Shown here one piece after another: positions 1 through 8,092 of a stretch of 64,000 nt of DNA. The translations under genes were made by a program, and so were the position numbers. The DNA comes from Winogradskyella aurantia. GTDB taxonomy: Bacteria > Bacteroidota > Bacteroidia > Flavobacteriales > Flavobacteriaceae. The notes under the pieces were generated by a model. The model was not told where the DNA came from. It ran no database searches and was given only the letters and a program-made list of their open reading frames with translations. The DNA lies in contig NZ_NGJN01000001.1 of NCBI RefSeq assembly GCF_002266855.1, forward strand, positions 558,001-622,000. The letters run 5' to 3'. Every line of letters begins with the position of its first letter. Position 1 is the first letter of the stretch.

Positions 1-284
1 GTTGTGTAAAGATAATCTACAAGGCCAATGCCAATACCAACGAATGCTGATATTAATAAACCAATAAGCAGTGCTTTTCCAAAAGTAATTTTACCGTCAT
101 TTATCTTGTCCCGGTAATGTTTGATACCAAAAAATACAAAGGATAAAGACGCAATCATTGCACCGTATCCAATAATTTCCTGTGTGGTATAACTTAATCC
201 ACTGCCTAAAGTGAGTGCTAAACCAAAAATAACGACCCCAGTAAGTAGCCCATATCCACCAAATTTTAATACTGTTGATTTCAT
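1..284 (-). CDS. DUF4199-like membrane protein, cut by the window edge
   Basis: The reading frame starts at the ATG at 284 (minus) and is open to base 1, so the C-terminus is missing. It begins MKSTVLKFGGYGLL and shows about three hydrophobic stretches, a short KHYRDKINDGKITFGKA linker typical of DUF4199 membrane proteins, and then a glycine-rich helix. Function of this family is unknown. A possible -7 element TACATTTG lies on the minus strand at 310-317, giving a leader of about 20 nt. The gene follows a membrane-tethered LuxR-type regulator, and a 30-bp palindrome sits just upstream of the promoter, so regulation by that neighbour is plausible. The family call is from recollection of the motif, not a search. 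Confidence 0.65.
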   Translation of the reverse strand, partial: MKSTVLKFGGYGLLTGVVIFGLALTLGSGLSYTTQEIIGYGAMIASLSFVFFGIKHYRDKINDGKITFGKALLIGLLISAFVGIGIGLVDYLYT

Positions 285-343
285 ATTAGATGTATTTAAT
301 TGTTTGATGCAAATGTAAATGCAGGAGCCATTTTTGCTATCAT

Positions 344-373
344 ACTAAAGTACCAAAGCTTTGGTACTTTAGT
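344..373. promoter_or_regulatory. 30-bp perfect palindrome, candidate operator
   Basis: The half-site ACTAAAGTACCAAAG is followed immediately by its exact reverse complement, centred between 358 and 359. There is no unpaired loop and no T-run on either side, so it is a poor intrinsic terminator and a good candidate for binding a dimeric regulator. It lies 15 nt after the stop of the LuxR-type gene and about 27 bp upstream of the possible -7 element of the DUF4199 gene. Confidence 0.6.
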
Positions 374-388
374 CTAAATGTAATTAAT

Positions 389-799
389 TTAAATAATATG
401 TTGTGATTTTGCAATTTGAATAGCTTGGGTTCTTCTTTTGGCATTGAGTTTCACCAAAAGACTAGATACGTGGGTTTTGATTGTACTTTCCGACAAAAAA
501 AGTTTTTCTCCAATCTCTTTATTAGAAAGCCCTTCGTGGATGAGTTGTAATACTTCGTATTCCCTGTCACTTATATCTAAAGCCTTTATTTTATCGTTAT
601 CAATGTCCCCTTGTCCCATATGCTTTTGGGTAAGGCTTTTTTTGTGAATAACATATCCAACTACGAAAAAGACAATAGCAATTACAGCAAAGATAATTTC
701 AATTTCAGCATTGCCAGTAACAATACTGTATTTGCTAAATTGAAACAGCAGTAAAAGTGCTAGGATAAGTAATGAAAAAGCAAGAATGGTTTTCTTCAT
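389..799 (-). CDS. Membrane-anchored LuxR/GerE-type HTH regulator
   Basis: The 136-aa product has two hydrophobic helices at about residues 4-20 and 33-52, then a hydrophilic linker, then a LuxR C-terminal HTH at about residues 75-133 (LDISDREYEVLQLI, NKEIGEKLFLSESTIKTHVS, KLNAKRRTQAI). There is no receiver domain. The layout suggests a DNA-binding domain held at the cytoplasmic face of the inner membrane. It overlaps nothing; its start is 10 nt from the stop of the upstream dehydrogenase gene, so the two may be cotranscribed. The palindrome at 344-373 is the obvious candidate binding site. Signal and target are unknown. Confidence 0.8.
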   Translation of the reverse strand: MKKTILAFSLLILALLLLFQFSKYSIVTGNAEIEIIFAVIAIVFFVVGYVIHKKSLTQKHMGQGDIDNDKIKALDISDREYEVLQLIHEGLSNKEIGEKLFLSESTIKTHVSSLLVKLNAKRRTQAIQIAKSQHII

Positions 800-808
800 T
801 CCATAAAT

Positions 809-1747
809 TTAGGAAAATTTTGCCTTGATTTTGTTTACAATAGTTTGTGCAAGCTTAATTTTACTTTCTACGGTCCAGCCAGCTACATGTGGTGTAAGAA
901 GGACATTAGGTGCTTTAACAAGGTATTGAAAAGCCTCAGGGATTTCTCCAGAAGAAAAGAGGTCTTCAAACGAGCTTTTTTCATATTCAAGGACATCTAA
1001 TCCAGCACCCAAAATTTTTCCAGATTTCAAAGCATTGGCCAAATCCCTTGTAACTACACTTTTCCCTCGCGCTGTGTTAATAAGCCAAAAGGATTTTTTA
1101 ACACGGCTGATGAAATCCGCATTTATCATATTAAGGGTTAAAGGTGTTTGGGGTGTGTGCAAACTTATGACATCAGCATTGTCTTGGAGAGTTTTAAGTG
1201 GTACTTGTTTAGCGTTAATATCTCCAACATCATCCTTAATATCATAACAAAGTACCTCGACATCAAACCCAGCTAGTTTTTTGGCGAAGGCTTTGCCCAT
1301 ATTACCGTAGCCGATAAGTCCAATGGTTTGTCCGTCGAGCTCAACACCTCGATTCTCTTCGCGCAACCATTTGCCATGTTTAACCTCCATATCGGCCTTG
1401 TTCATTTTGTTCAGTAAGGACAATAGCATTCCTAGTGTATGTTCACCAACGGCATTGCGGTTTCCTTCAGGTGCAGAGATCAAAAATATTCCTTTTTGTT
1501 CTGCATATGGCACATCGATGTTTTCCAATCCTGCGCCGACCCTACCTATGAATTTTAAATTTTTTGCAGCATCTAAAAAGTGTTTGTCAACAGAAAACCT
1601 GCTTCTAATGATAATACCATCATATTGCGAAATCTTTGCTTCAACCTCTGCTTTTGATGAGGTGTAATCCTCATCATTAGTATAGCCTAAATTATTGAGC
1701 TCATCTAAAAGTAGGGAATGATTGCTATCGAGATGGAGTATTTTCAT
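809..1747 (-). CDS. D-2-hydroxyacid dehydrogenase (SerA-like)
   Basis: The 312-aa protein is a D-isomer-specific NAD-dependent 2-hydroxyacid dehydrogenase. The Rossmann dinucleotide motif GYGNMG is at residues 146-151. The catalytic Arg is in INTARG, the Glu in LDVLEYE, and the His in LTPHVAG. Length is that of the short phosphoglycerate-dehydrogenase-like group without a C-terminal ACT domain. Substrate cannot be fixed from sequence: 3-phosphoglycerate (serine synthesis) or another 2-keto acid are both possible. It is the first gene of a possible pair with the LuxR-type gene. Confidence 0.85.
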   Translation of the reverse strand: MKILHLDSNHSLLLDELNNLGYTNDEDYTSSKAEVEAKISQYDGIIIRSRFSVDKHFLDAAKNLKFIGRVGAGLENIDVPYAEQKGIFLISAPEGNRNAVGEHTLGMLLSLLNKMNKADMEVKHGKWLREENRGVELDGQTIGLIGYGNMGKAFAKKLAGFDVEVLCYDIKDDVGDINAKQVPLKTLQDNADVISLHTPQTPLTLNMINADFISRVKKSFWLINTARGKSVVTRDLANALKSGKILGAGLDVLEYEKSSFEDLFSSGEIPEAFQYLVKAPNVLLTPHVAGWTVESKIKLAQTIVNKIKAKFS

Positions 1748-1890
1748 TGATAAATTATTAATCTTGAGCTCAAGGCTTTAATATTTGGTTCAAGATAAGG
1801 GATGTCTAAAATAAATTCAACATCTCAGGTCAAATATTGAACAATCGGTTTGCTTGAACCTAACATTGTAAGAATAAATGCGTAAATAGC

Positions 1891-3261
1891 TTAAATACCA
1901 AGGATTAATTTAGCAATCCAAAAATAGAGAAGAATACCTAGAATATCGTTACTTGTAGTAATGAATGGGCCAGTGGCTATAGCAGGGTCAATGCCTCTTT
2001 TGTCTAAGAATAACGGCACGAAGGTTCCAATCAGTCCTGCAATTATTATAACTGCGACCAAGGAAATTGAAATGGCGAGGGCCTTGTCTATTTCATTATT
2101 GTAGATCCATACAAAAAGAAATAGAAATATAGCTAAAATCACGCCGTTAAGTGCGGCTAATAACATTTCTTTGATTAAACGACTATTAATACTACCCTTA
2201 AGGTCATCGTTAGCTAAACCTTGAACTATAATAGCACTAGATTGCACTCCAACATTTCCCGCCATGGCAGCTATAAGCGGTGTAAAGAAAAACAACATTT
2301 TATACTGGTTAAAGGCCTCTTGAAAACCTTCCATGATAATAAAAGCACCCACACCACCTAAAAGACCTAAAAACAACCATGGTAGTCTTGCACGGGTTAA
2401 ATCGAGGATGCTGTCATCTGCCTCAACACCTTGGGTAAGACCTGCAGCTAATTGGTAGTCTTTCTCGGCTTCTTCCTTTAAGACATCAACAATATCATCA
2501 ATGGTAATCCTTCCCAATAAGGTTTGGTCATTATCCACCACAGGAATGGCTTCTAAATCATACTTGGCCATAATTCTAGCGACGTCTTCAACATCGTCGT
2601 GAACATTAACCCAATCTACATTTTCTTTGGCAATTTCAGCAATTTTTTGTTCACTCTTAGCCACAATTAGGTCCTTAAGAGACAGTCGTCCAATAAGTTT
2701 TTCCTCTTTATTTACAACATAAATGGAATGGACACGTGTTACCTCCTTTGCTTGGCCTCTGATTCTGCGCAAACATCCAGCTACGGTCCAAGTTTCATAA
2801 ACTTTAACCAATTCCTTCGCCATTAGTCCACCAGCCGTATCTTCAGGGTAGGCCAAAAGTTCGGTAATTTCGGCCTTGTGCTCCTCATCTTCAATTTCCG
2901 ATATGACAGCTTTCTGCCGCTCGGCTGATAATTCGGCAATAATATCAGCAGCATCATCCGTATCCAACTCCTCAATTTCTTCAGCGATTTCCTTTGCTGA
3001 TAAATTCCCTAGTACTTTTTCCCTAGTGTCTTCGTCCAGCTCGGTTAAAATATCGGATGTCGTTTCAGAATCGAGCAGTTTTATCAAGTAAACAGCGTTG
3101 TCTAAATCTAGTTCGTCAAGAATTTCTGCAATATCAGCATAATGAAATTCATTCAATAGGTTTTTAAGCTCCTTGTCGTTTTGCGCGGCAACGAGATGCT
3201 CAACCTTTTCAATGAGCTCATCTGTGAGTTGAAATTGTATGTTGTCTTGAATTTCCTCCAC
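1891..3261 (-). CDS. mgtE: Magnesium transporter MgtE
   Basis: The 456-aa protein has the full MgtE layout: an acidic cytosolic N-domain made of helical repeats (residues ~15-135, rich in ELDxDD), a pair of CBS domains (~140-265), and a five-helix membrane domain (~285-456). The transport domain carries the conserved ATGPFITTSNDILG segment, whose Asp belongs to the Mg2+ pore in characterised MgtE. It imports Mg2+ and is gated by Mg2+ binding to the N/CBS domains. The gene is next to rsmA with a 50-nt gap, and the run continues upstream through DUF4286. Confidence 0.93.
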   Translation of the reverse strand: MEEIQDNIQFQLTDELIEKVEHLVAAQNDKELKNLLNEFHYADIAEILDELDLDNAVYLIKLLDSETTSDILTELDEDTREKVLGNLSAKEIAEEIEELDTDDAADIIAELSAERQKAVISEIEDEEHKAEITELLAYPEDTAGGLMAKELVKVYETWTVAGCLRRIRGQAKEVTRVHSIYVVNKEEKLIGRLSLKDLIVAKSEQKIAEIAKENVDWVNVHDDVEDVARIMAKYDLEAIPVVDNDQTLLGRITIDDIVDVLKEEAEKDYQLAAGLTQGVEADDSILDLTRARLPWLFLGLLGGVGAFIIMEGFQEAFNQYKMLFFFTPLIAAMAGNVGVQSSAIIVQGLANDDLKGSINSRLIKEMLLAALNGVILAIFLFLFVWIYNNEIDKALAISISLVAVIIIAGLIGTFVPLFLDKRGIDPAIATGPFITTSNDILGILLYFWIAKLILGI

Positions 3262-3311
3262 CTGAATGATTACATTCTTTTGATTTCTGCTCTAACACTC
3301 TAAACAGAATG

Positions 3312-4103
3312 CTATTTTTTTTGGTCTTTTTCGATTAAAGTCGTCAGTTCAATAAAGTCTGAAACGCTTAACTGCTCTGGACGTTGCCCAAAGATAGCAT
3401 TTGCTTTTAAATTATCGGAAAGATTGAAGGTTTTTAAACTGTTGCGAAGTGTTTTGCGTCGTTGCTGAAAGCCCGTCTTTACAACCCTAAAAAATAAGTC
3501 TTCGTGACACGGTAGTTTATACTCATTTTTTCGTTTAAGAACTAACACACCTGAATCTACTTTTGGAGGAGGATTGAACACAGATGGAGGTACCGTAAAT
3601 AAGTACTCCGCATCGTAAAATGCTTGTGTTAAAACAGAAAGAATACCGTATACTTTAGAACCCTCTTTAGAGCAGATACGTTGCGCCACCTCCTTTTGGA
3701 ACATGCCGGCAAATTCGGGTATCTGTTGGCGCATTTCCAAGGTTTTAAAAACGATTTGAGACGAAATATTATAAGGAAAATTCCCGATAATAGCGAAAGG
3801 CCTGTTCTTAAATATGAGATTTAAGTCAAATTTGAGAAAATCTCTTTCATAGATTCTGTCGCTTAGGTTAAGGTAGTTGTCTTTTAGATATGCTACGGAT
3901 TCAGCGTCAATTTCAATAACGTGGGTGACCACATTTTTTTGAATAAGAAACTGGGTTAAAACACCCATGCCCGGCCCAATTTCCAATACATCCTTATAGC
4001 CGTTAAGGCTCAGGGTGTCCGCTATTTTTTTTGCGATGGTTTCATCTTTTAAAAAATGCTGTCCTAAATGTTTTTTAGCTTTGACTTGATGGTTATGGGA
4101 CAC
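3312..4103 (-). CDS. rsmA: 16S rRNA dimethyladenosine transferase
   Basis: The 263-aa product methylates the two adjacent adenosines near the 3' end of 16S rRNA using S-adenosylmethionine. The N-terminus carries the [11 protein letters not shown] signature. The SAM-binding motif [12 protein letters not shown] follows at ~40-51. The catalytic NFPYNIS tetrad is near residue 108. The C-terminal helical domain has the [11 protein letters not shown] segment that contacts rRNA. Length matches the family. It is transcribed between the DUF4286 gene and mgtE. Confidence 0.95.
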   Translation of the reverse strand: MSHNHQVKAKKHLGQHFLKDETIAKKIADTLSLNGYKDVLEIGPGMGVLTQFLIQKNVVTHVIEIDAESVAYLKDNYLNLSDRIYERDFLKFDLNLIFKNRPFAIIGNFPYNISSQIVFKTLEMRQQIPEFAGMFQKEVAQRICSKEGSKVYGILSVLTQAFYDAEYLFTVPPSVFNPPPKVDSGVLVLKRKNEYKLPCHEDLFFRVVKTGFQQRRKTLRNSLKTFNLSDNLKANAIFGQRPEQLSVSDFIELTTLIEKDQKK

Positions 4104-4161
4104 TATTGACTAATGGATTTTTTATAATGGTCGGTTCTAAGCTCAAGCGACCTTGTTTTGG

Positions 4162-4488
4162 TTATTGTTTAAATTCTGCGGTATATTCGTCAAGGACTTC
4201 TAATTCTGTTCTAAAGGCTAGCATTTTATCTGCAAAACGTTGTAAACCTTCTTTTCTGAGACGTTCAGCATCATCATTGTAATAATCATCCAATGCTTTT
4301 CGGCTATGCGCACGGTACTGAATGGAATACGTTGTACCTCCCATTTCTTCCTCAACCAATACCTTGGTTAACTTGGCGTCTTTAAATTTGCCAGTAGCAA
4401 GAACAAGAGGAATGTGCTCCTTAATCCAGGCTAACCATTCGCTGTGAACGGAGTCATCAATATTAACGGTTACATTGTAAATAATCAT
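4162..4488 (-). CDS. DUF4286 family protein
   Basis: A 108-aa soluble protein beginning MIIYNVTVNID. The pattern of alternating strands, the SEWLAWIKEHIP segment and YSIQYRAHS near the centre fit the DUF4286 family common in Bacteroidota, which looks like a ferredoxin-like/dimeric alpha-beta fold. No catalytic motif is visible and function is unknown. It lies 58 nt upstream of rsmA and 71 nt downstream of the TPR gene. Confidence 0.8.
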   Translation of the reverse strand: MIIYNVTVNIDDSVHSEWLAWIKEHIPLVLATGKFKDAKLTKVLVEEEMGGTTYSIQYRAHSRKALDDYYNDDAERLRKEGLQRFADKMLAFRTELEVLDEYTAEFKQ

Positions 4489-4559
4489 GAGGTGTTTTCA
4501 ATTATTCAAATCACAATACCAAAGGTAGTATATGTATCTTGAAAAGTCTGGGCTAAACT

Positions 4560-6344
4560 CTAATTTATAGAATCTCCGCGCAGCATTCTGTATTTTTTAC
4601 GCGCTTCAATGAAATAAATGCTATCCTCAAATTCAAAAATAATTTTCTCATATAGGGCTTTGGCCTCCTCAGGTTTTGCGAGCTGTAAATTATAAAGCTC
4701 AGCCAAATGGAAATGTGCGTCGTCTGCCAAAATATCCTCTGGATAGTCTTTTATAATTTGAAGATAATTGTTCTCTGCTTTGTTGAACTGTTTCTTTTTT
4801 TCAAAAAGTTTGGCTTGTTGATATAAGGCCTGATCTGTTATACTCTCACCTTTGTGTTCCTGCAAGATTTTATCGAGTAAGGCAATGGCCTGATCGGTTT
4901 TATTTTGAAAGGCGTAGAGATCGGCTTTAGCAAAATATTTAAGGGCGGTTTGGGTGCTATCCTCAAATTTATTGTCCGAAATCAATAGTTTTAAGTCCAA
5001 GGCGTCATTGGCAATTAATTGGGAAGTTGAGGATTTCAAAATCTTTAATTGCGATTCTGCCCAATCAAAATCCCCTTTGTAATAACTAGTTTTAGCCACT
5101 TTATAGCGTGCCTCCTGTGCAATAGTGCTGTTTTTTAGATTGGCTTGAATTTGGGAATAGAATATCAGTGCTTCATTAAAGCGTTCTTGTACAACTAAGA
5201 TATCTGCCAATAAAAGTTTAACCGTGGCTTTTTGAAAGTCTGAAATATTGAGATTTAAACTTTCCTTGAGAAAGGTGTTTGCTTGTTCAGTATCTTTTTT
5301 ATAAAAGGCCAAAAATTCACCATAGGCTAACTGTAGCGCTAAAGTGTTTTCTGATTTCCCAAACCCATTAAATAACGCATTGTATTTCTCATCAATGCGG
5401 TCTAAGCCTTTAGCGTCGGCCTGCTTGGTTTCAATTTCCAGAATGTATTGGTGTGCAGTTAATGCGGTACTTAAATCTTGGGTGGTTTCTAAAATATAAT
5501 TGAAGATGTCTTTAGCGGTATCATCATCACTGTCATTAAGTGCAGTGAGGGCCAACTCAATAATACGGTCTAAACTTTCAGGATTTCTCTTGTAAAGCGC
5601 CTTTTCTTGAACAAATGATTTAAGATAAGCTTTCTCTTGCACATAAAGCCAGCTCAGCATCTCGTACCAATAGGAACTTGGGTCCTCCTGAATTTTTTTG
5701 AGCAATAAGCGCCTTAAATACGTGTTGTTTTCACTCTCTCTGTTTTCAGATATAAAATCACTGATGACCCGTTTTATATTATTCAGGTAATTTGGTCTGT
5801 AGGCAATATAATCTATGTAACTGGCAAACATTTTTTCAATACGGCCTTGGTCACCATATATTCTTGCGAGCTGAATACTATAATTCTTATCCGGTGTTAG
5901 GATTTTACCTTTATCATAAACTTGTATAGCTTGCTCTAGAAGAGAATGGTCTTCAAATTTTTTAGCAATGCTGTAAATATAAATAGGTCTCTCATCAATA
6001 AAGGCAATAGCTTCCTTGTATATACTATCAGCTATTTTAAGGCTGTCTTTTAATTGATAGTTATAGCCTAACTCAACCAGTAGTGTTGGTCTACGCGTTG
6101 TCGATAGCCGTTGAACCAAGAGGTCTTCGGCCTCGTCATACTGTTCTAATTGTTGGTGGGTATCTACAACTTTATATATATAATCGGAATTGTAAGGTTT
6201 CTCTTTTAGAAGGTTTTGATAAATAATCAATGCCTTTTTAAACTCCCCGCGCTTGTAGTAACTATCGGCAAGAACTTCACTGTTCTGAGCAATTCCAGAA
6301 CAAAATGAAAGTATGAAGACTAAGGCAAATGCAAGCTTTTGCAT
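4560..6344 (-). CDS. Secreted or periplasmic TPR protein
   Basis: The 594-aa protein has a signal peptide (LAFALVFILSFCSGIAQ) and consists almost entirely of tetratricopeptide-type helical pairs, for example YYKRGEFKKALIIYQNLL near the start and the last repeats at ~470-585 (AENNYLQIIKDYPEDILADDA, HLAELYNLQLAKPEEAKALY). No enzyme domain is seen. It is probably exported to the periplasm as a protein-interaction scaffold. The closing part resembles outer-membrane-assembly or cell-division TPR proteins only in general form. Partner unknown. Confidence 0.8.
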   Translation of the reverse strand: MQKLAFALVFILSFCSGIAQNSEVLADSYYKRGEFKKALIIYQNLLKEKPYNSDYIYKVVDTHQQLEQYDEAEDLLVQRLSTTRRPTLLVELGYNYQLKDSLKIADSIYKEAIAFIDERPIYIYSIAKKFEDHSLLEQAIQVYDKGKILTPDKNYSIQLARIYGDQGRIEKMFASYIDYIAYRPNYLNNIKRVISDFISENRESENNTYLRRLLLKKIQEDPSSYWYEMLSWLYVQEKAYLKSFVQEKALYKRNPESLDRIIELALTALNDSDDDTAKDIFNYILETTQDLSTALTAHQYILEIETKQADAKGLDRIDEKYNALFNGFGKSENTLALQLAYGEFLAFYKKDTEQANTFLKESLNLNISDFQKATVKLLLADILVVQERFNEALIFYSQIQANLKNSTIAQEARYKVAKTSYYKGDFDWAESQLKILKSSTSQLIANDALDLKLLISDNKFEDSTQTALKYFAKADLYAFQNKTDQAIALLDKILQEHKGESITDQALYQQAKLFEKKKQFNKAENNYLQIIKDYPEDILADDAHFHLAELYNLQLAKPEEAKALYEKIIFEFEDSIYFIEARKKYRMLRGDSIN

Positions 6345-6403
6345 AGGGCAATTTTTGTAAATATAACAAATGGTAAATCTAGTTATTGCAAATGTTATTA
6401 TAA

Positions 6404-6433
6404 AAAATGCCTAAACATGTGTTTAGGCATTTT
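6404..6433. terminator. Stem-loop in the serS/TPR intergenic region
   Basis: AAAATGCCTAAACA pairs with TGTTTAGGCATTTT around a 2-nt centre, a 14-bp stem ending in T3 on the plus strand and T-rich on the minus strand. It lies beyond serS and the 22-codon micro-ORF and before the TPR gene start at 6344. It probably ends serS transcripts. It is weak by T-tract but strong by stem. Confidence 0.55.
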
Positions 6434-6533
6434 GACCAACAAAATAAATGTGCTATTAATCATTATTCGTTACAAATATGATTCAGTTATTCTGTTCAGG
6501 TATTGTTTTATTTTGCTATTACCAAAATGATGG

Positions 6534-6602
6534 TTAAAACAAAACCTTACTTACCATTACAACTAGTGCAAGGAGTAAAGCGATACGTTTTAAATTCTTC
6601 AT
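6534..6602 (-). CDS. 22-aa putative membrane micro-peptide
   Basis: ATG at 6602 and TAA at 6534 give MKNLKRIALLLALVVMVSKV followed by LF. A basic N-terminus (three Lys/Arg in the first six residues) precedes about 14 uninterrupted hydrophobic residues, so it would sit as a single membrane helix or signal-like segment with no mature domain. It lies alone in the 387-base gap between serS and the TPR gene (6345-6731), with the stem-loop at 6404-6433 downstream. No homology can be shown here. It could be a real micro-protein or a chance frame; the membrane-like composition favours the former. Confidence 0.4.
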   Translation of the reverse strand: MKNLKRIALLLALVVMVSKVLF

Positions 6603-6731
6603 AATAGGTCAGTTCTTTTTCGGGACTACTAACTTGAAAAAAATATCCAATAAAAACGAAGAAATGCTAATAAATTCGATAAAATGCTTTATTTTTTAAC
6701 AAATAAGGGTGGTAATTTGCCTAATGACTTC

Positions 6732-8003
6732 TTAAGAAATCATATCGAAACCTGTGTACGGAACTAGTACTTCTGGAACCTTGATGCCATTCTCTGTTTG
6801 GTAATTTTCTAAAATGCCCGCAAATACCCTGGGTAAGGCTAGGGAGCTTCCATTTAAGGTATGGCACAATTCGTTCTTGCCTTCATTGCTTTTAAAACGC
6901 AGTTTTAGGCGATTAGCTTGAAAGGTTTCAAAGTTAGAAACAGAGGAAACCTCAAGCCAGCGGTCTTGTGCCGTTGAAAAGACTTCGAAGTCATAGGTCA
7001 GCGCTGAGGTAAATCCTAAATCGCCACCACATAATCTCAATATTCTATATGGTAATTTGAGTTCGTCTAGAATCCCTTTAACATGGTTCACCATACTATC
7101 TAGAGCTTTGTAGGAGTTATCGGGATGCTCAATTCGAAGTATTTCAACTTTATCAAATTGGTGTAAACGATTCAACCCCCGAACATGGGCGCCATAACTA
7201 CCAGCTTCACGTCTAAAGCAAGGGGTATAACTCGTTAGGTGTATTGGCAAATCACTTTCATTTAAAATAGTATCCCTAAAAATATTGGTGGCAGGTACTT
7301 CTGCTGTTGGAATAAGATACAAGTTGTCTGCGGTAACATGGTACATTTGCCCTTCCTTATCGGGCAATTGTCCAGTTCCAAATCCGGAAGCTTCATTCAC
7401 TAGATGAGGTACTTGGTATTCTGTATAGCCCACCTCTGTATTTTTATCTAAAAAATAGGTGATTAAGGCGCGTTGTAACTTAGCGCCTTTGCCTTTGTAA
7501 ACAGGAAAACCAGCACCGGTGATTTTATTTCCCAATTCAAAATCAATGATGTCGTACTTTTTAGCAAGTTCCCAATGTGGTAGTGCACCCTCAAATAATA
7601 TTGGGATATCACCAGCTCTAAATGTCTCCTCGTTGTCTTCATCTGTATTTCCGGCTGGAACAACAGTGTTGGGAACGTTGGGGATTTGGTAAAGCACTTG
7701 GTTCAGTGCTTCCATTTTATCATTGAGTTGTTGCTCAATATTCTTGCTCAACTCTTTCAATTTGGATGTCCTTTCCTTTATTTTATTGGCTTTTTCTACC
7801 TCACCAGACTTAAACAAATTACCTATTTCCTTGGATAAGGTGTTGGCCTCTGCTTTTGTTGAATCCAACTCAGTTTGAAGACTTCGTCTTGATTCATCTA
7901 AGGCAATAGCCTCATTAATCATTGGGCTAGCATCAATATTGCGTTTGGCCAGACGTGCAATAACATCTTCTTTGTGCTCTCTAATAAATGCAACTTGTAA
8001 CAT
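6732..8003 (-). CDS. serS: Seryl-tRNA synthetase
   Basis: The 423-aa protein attaches serine to tRNA-Ser. The N-terminal ~110 residues form the two-helix coiled-coil arm that grips the tRNA (ALDESRRSLQTELDSTKAEA and the KELSKNIEQQL stretch). The class II catalytic core follows with the TAEVPATN serine-site segment, motif 2 (CFRREAGSYG) and motif 3 near the end (GSSLALPRVFAGILENYQ). Length is normal. It is preceded by the HTTM gene with a 90-nt gap. Confidence 0.96.
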   Translation of the reverse strand: MLQVAFIREHKEDVIARLAKRNIDASPMINEAIALDESRRSLQTELDSTKAEANTLSKEIGNLFKSGEVEKANKIKERTSKLKELSKNIEQQLNDKMEALNQVLYQIPNVPNTVVPAGNTDEDNEETFRAGDIPILFEGALPHWELAKKYDIIDFELGNKITGAGFPVYKGKGAKLQRALITYFLDKNTEVGYTEYQVPHLVNEASGFGTGQLPDKEGQMYHVTADNLYLIPTAEVPATNIFRDTILNESDLPIHLTSYTPCFRREAGSYGAHVRGLNRLHQFDKVEILRIEHPDNSYKALDSMVNHVKGILDELKLPYRILRLCGGDLGFTSALTYDFEVFSTAQDRWLEVSSVSNFETFQANRLKLRFKSNEGKNELCHTLNGSSLALPRVFAGILENYQTENGIKVPEVLVPYTGFDMIS

Positions 8004-8092
8004 GTCTATGATTTTGATATTCCGCCAAATAGCAGAAGGAAAACAGCCAACAAAAGTAAAAAGAATTTAAGCAGATAAAAATAAAAAGAGTT

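Noticed and set aside
344-373. Palindrome as an intrinsic terminator
   Set aside because: No T-run follows on either strand and there is no loop beyond the central bases; a protein site fits better.
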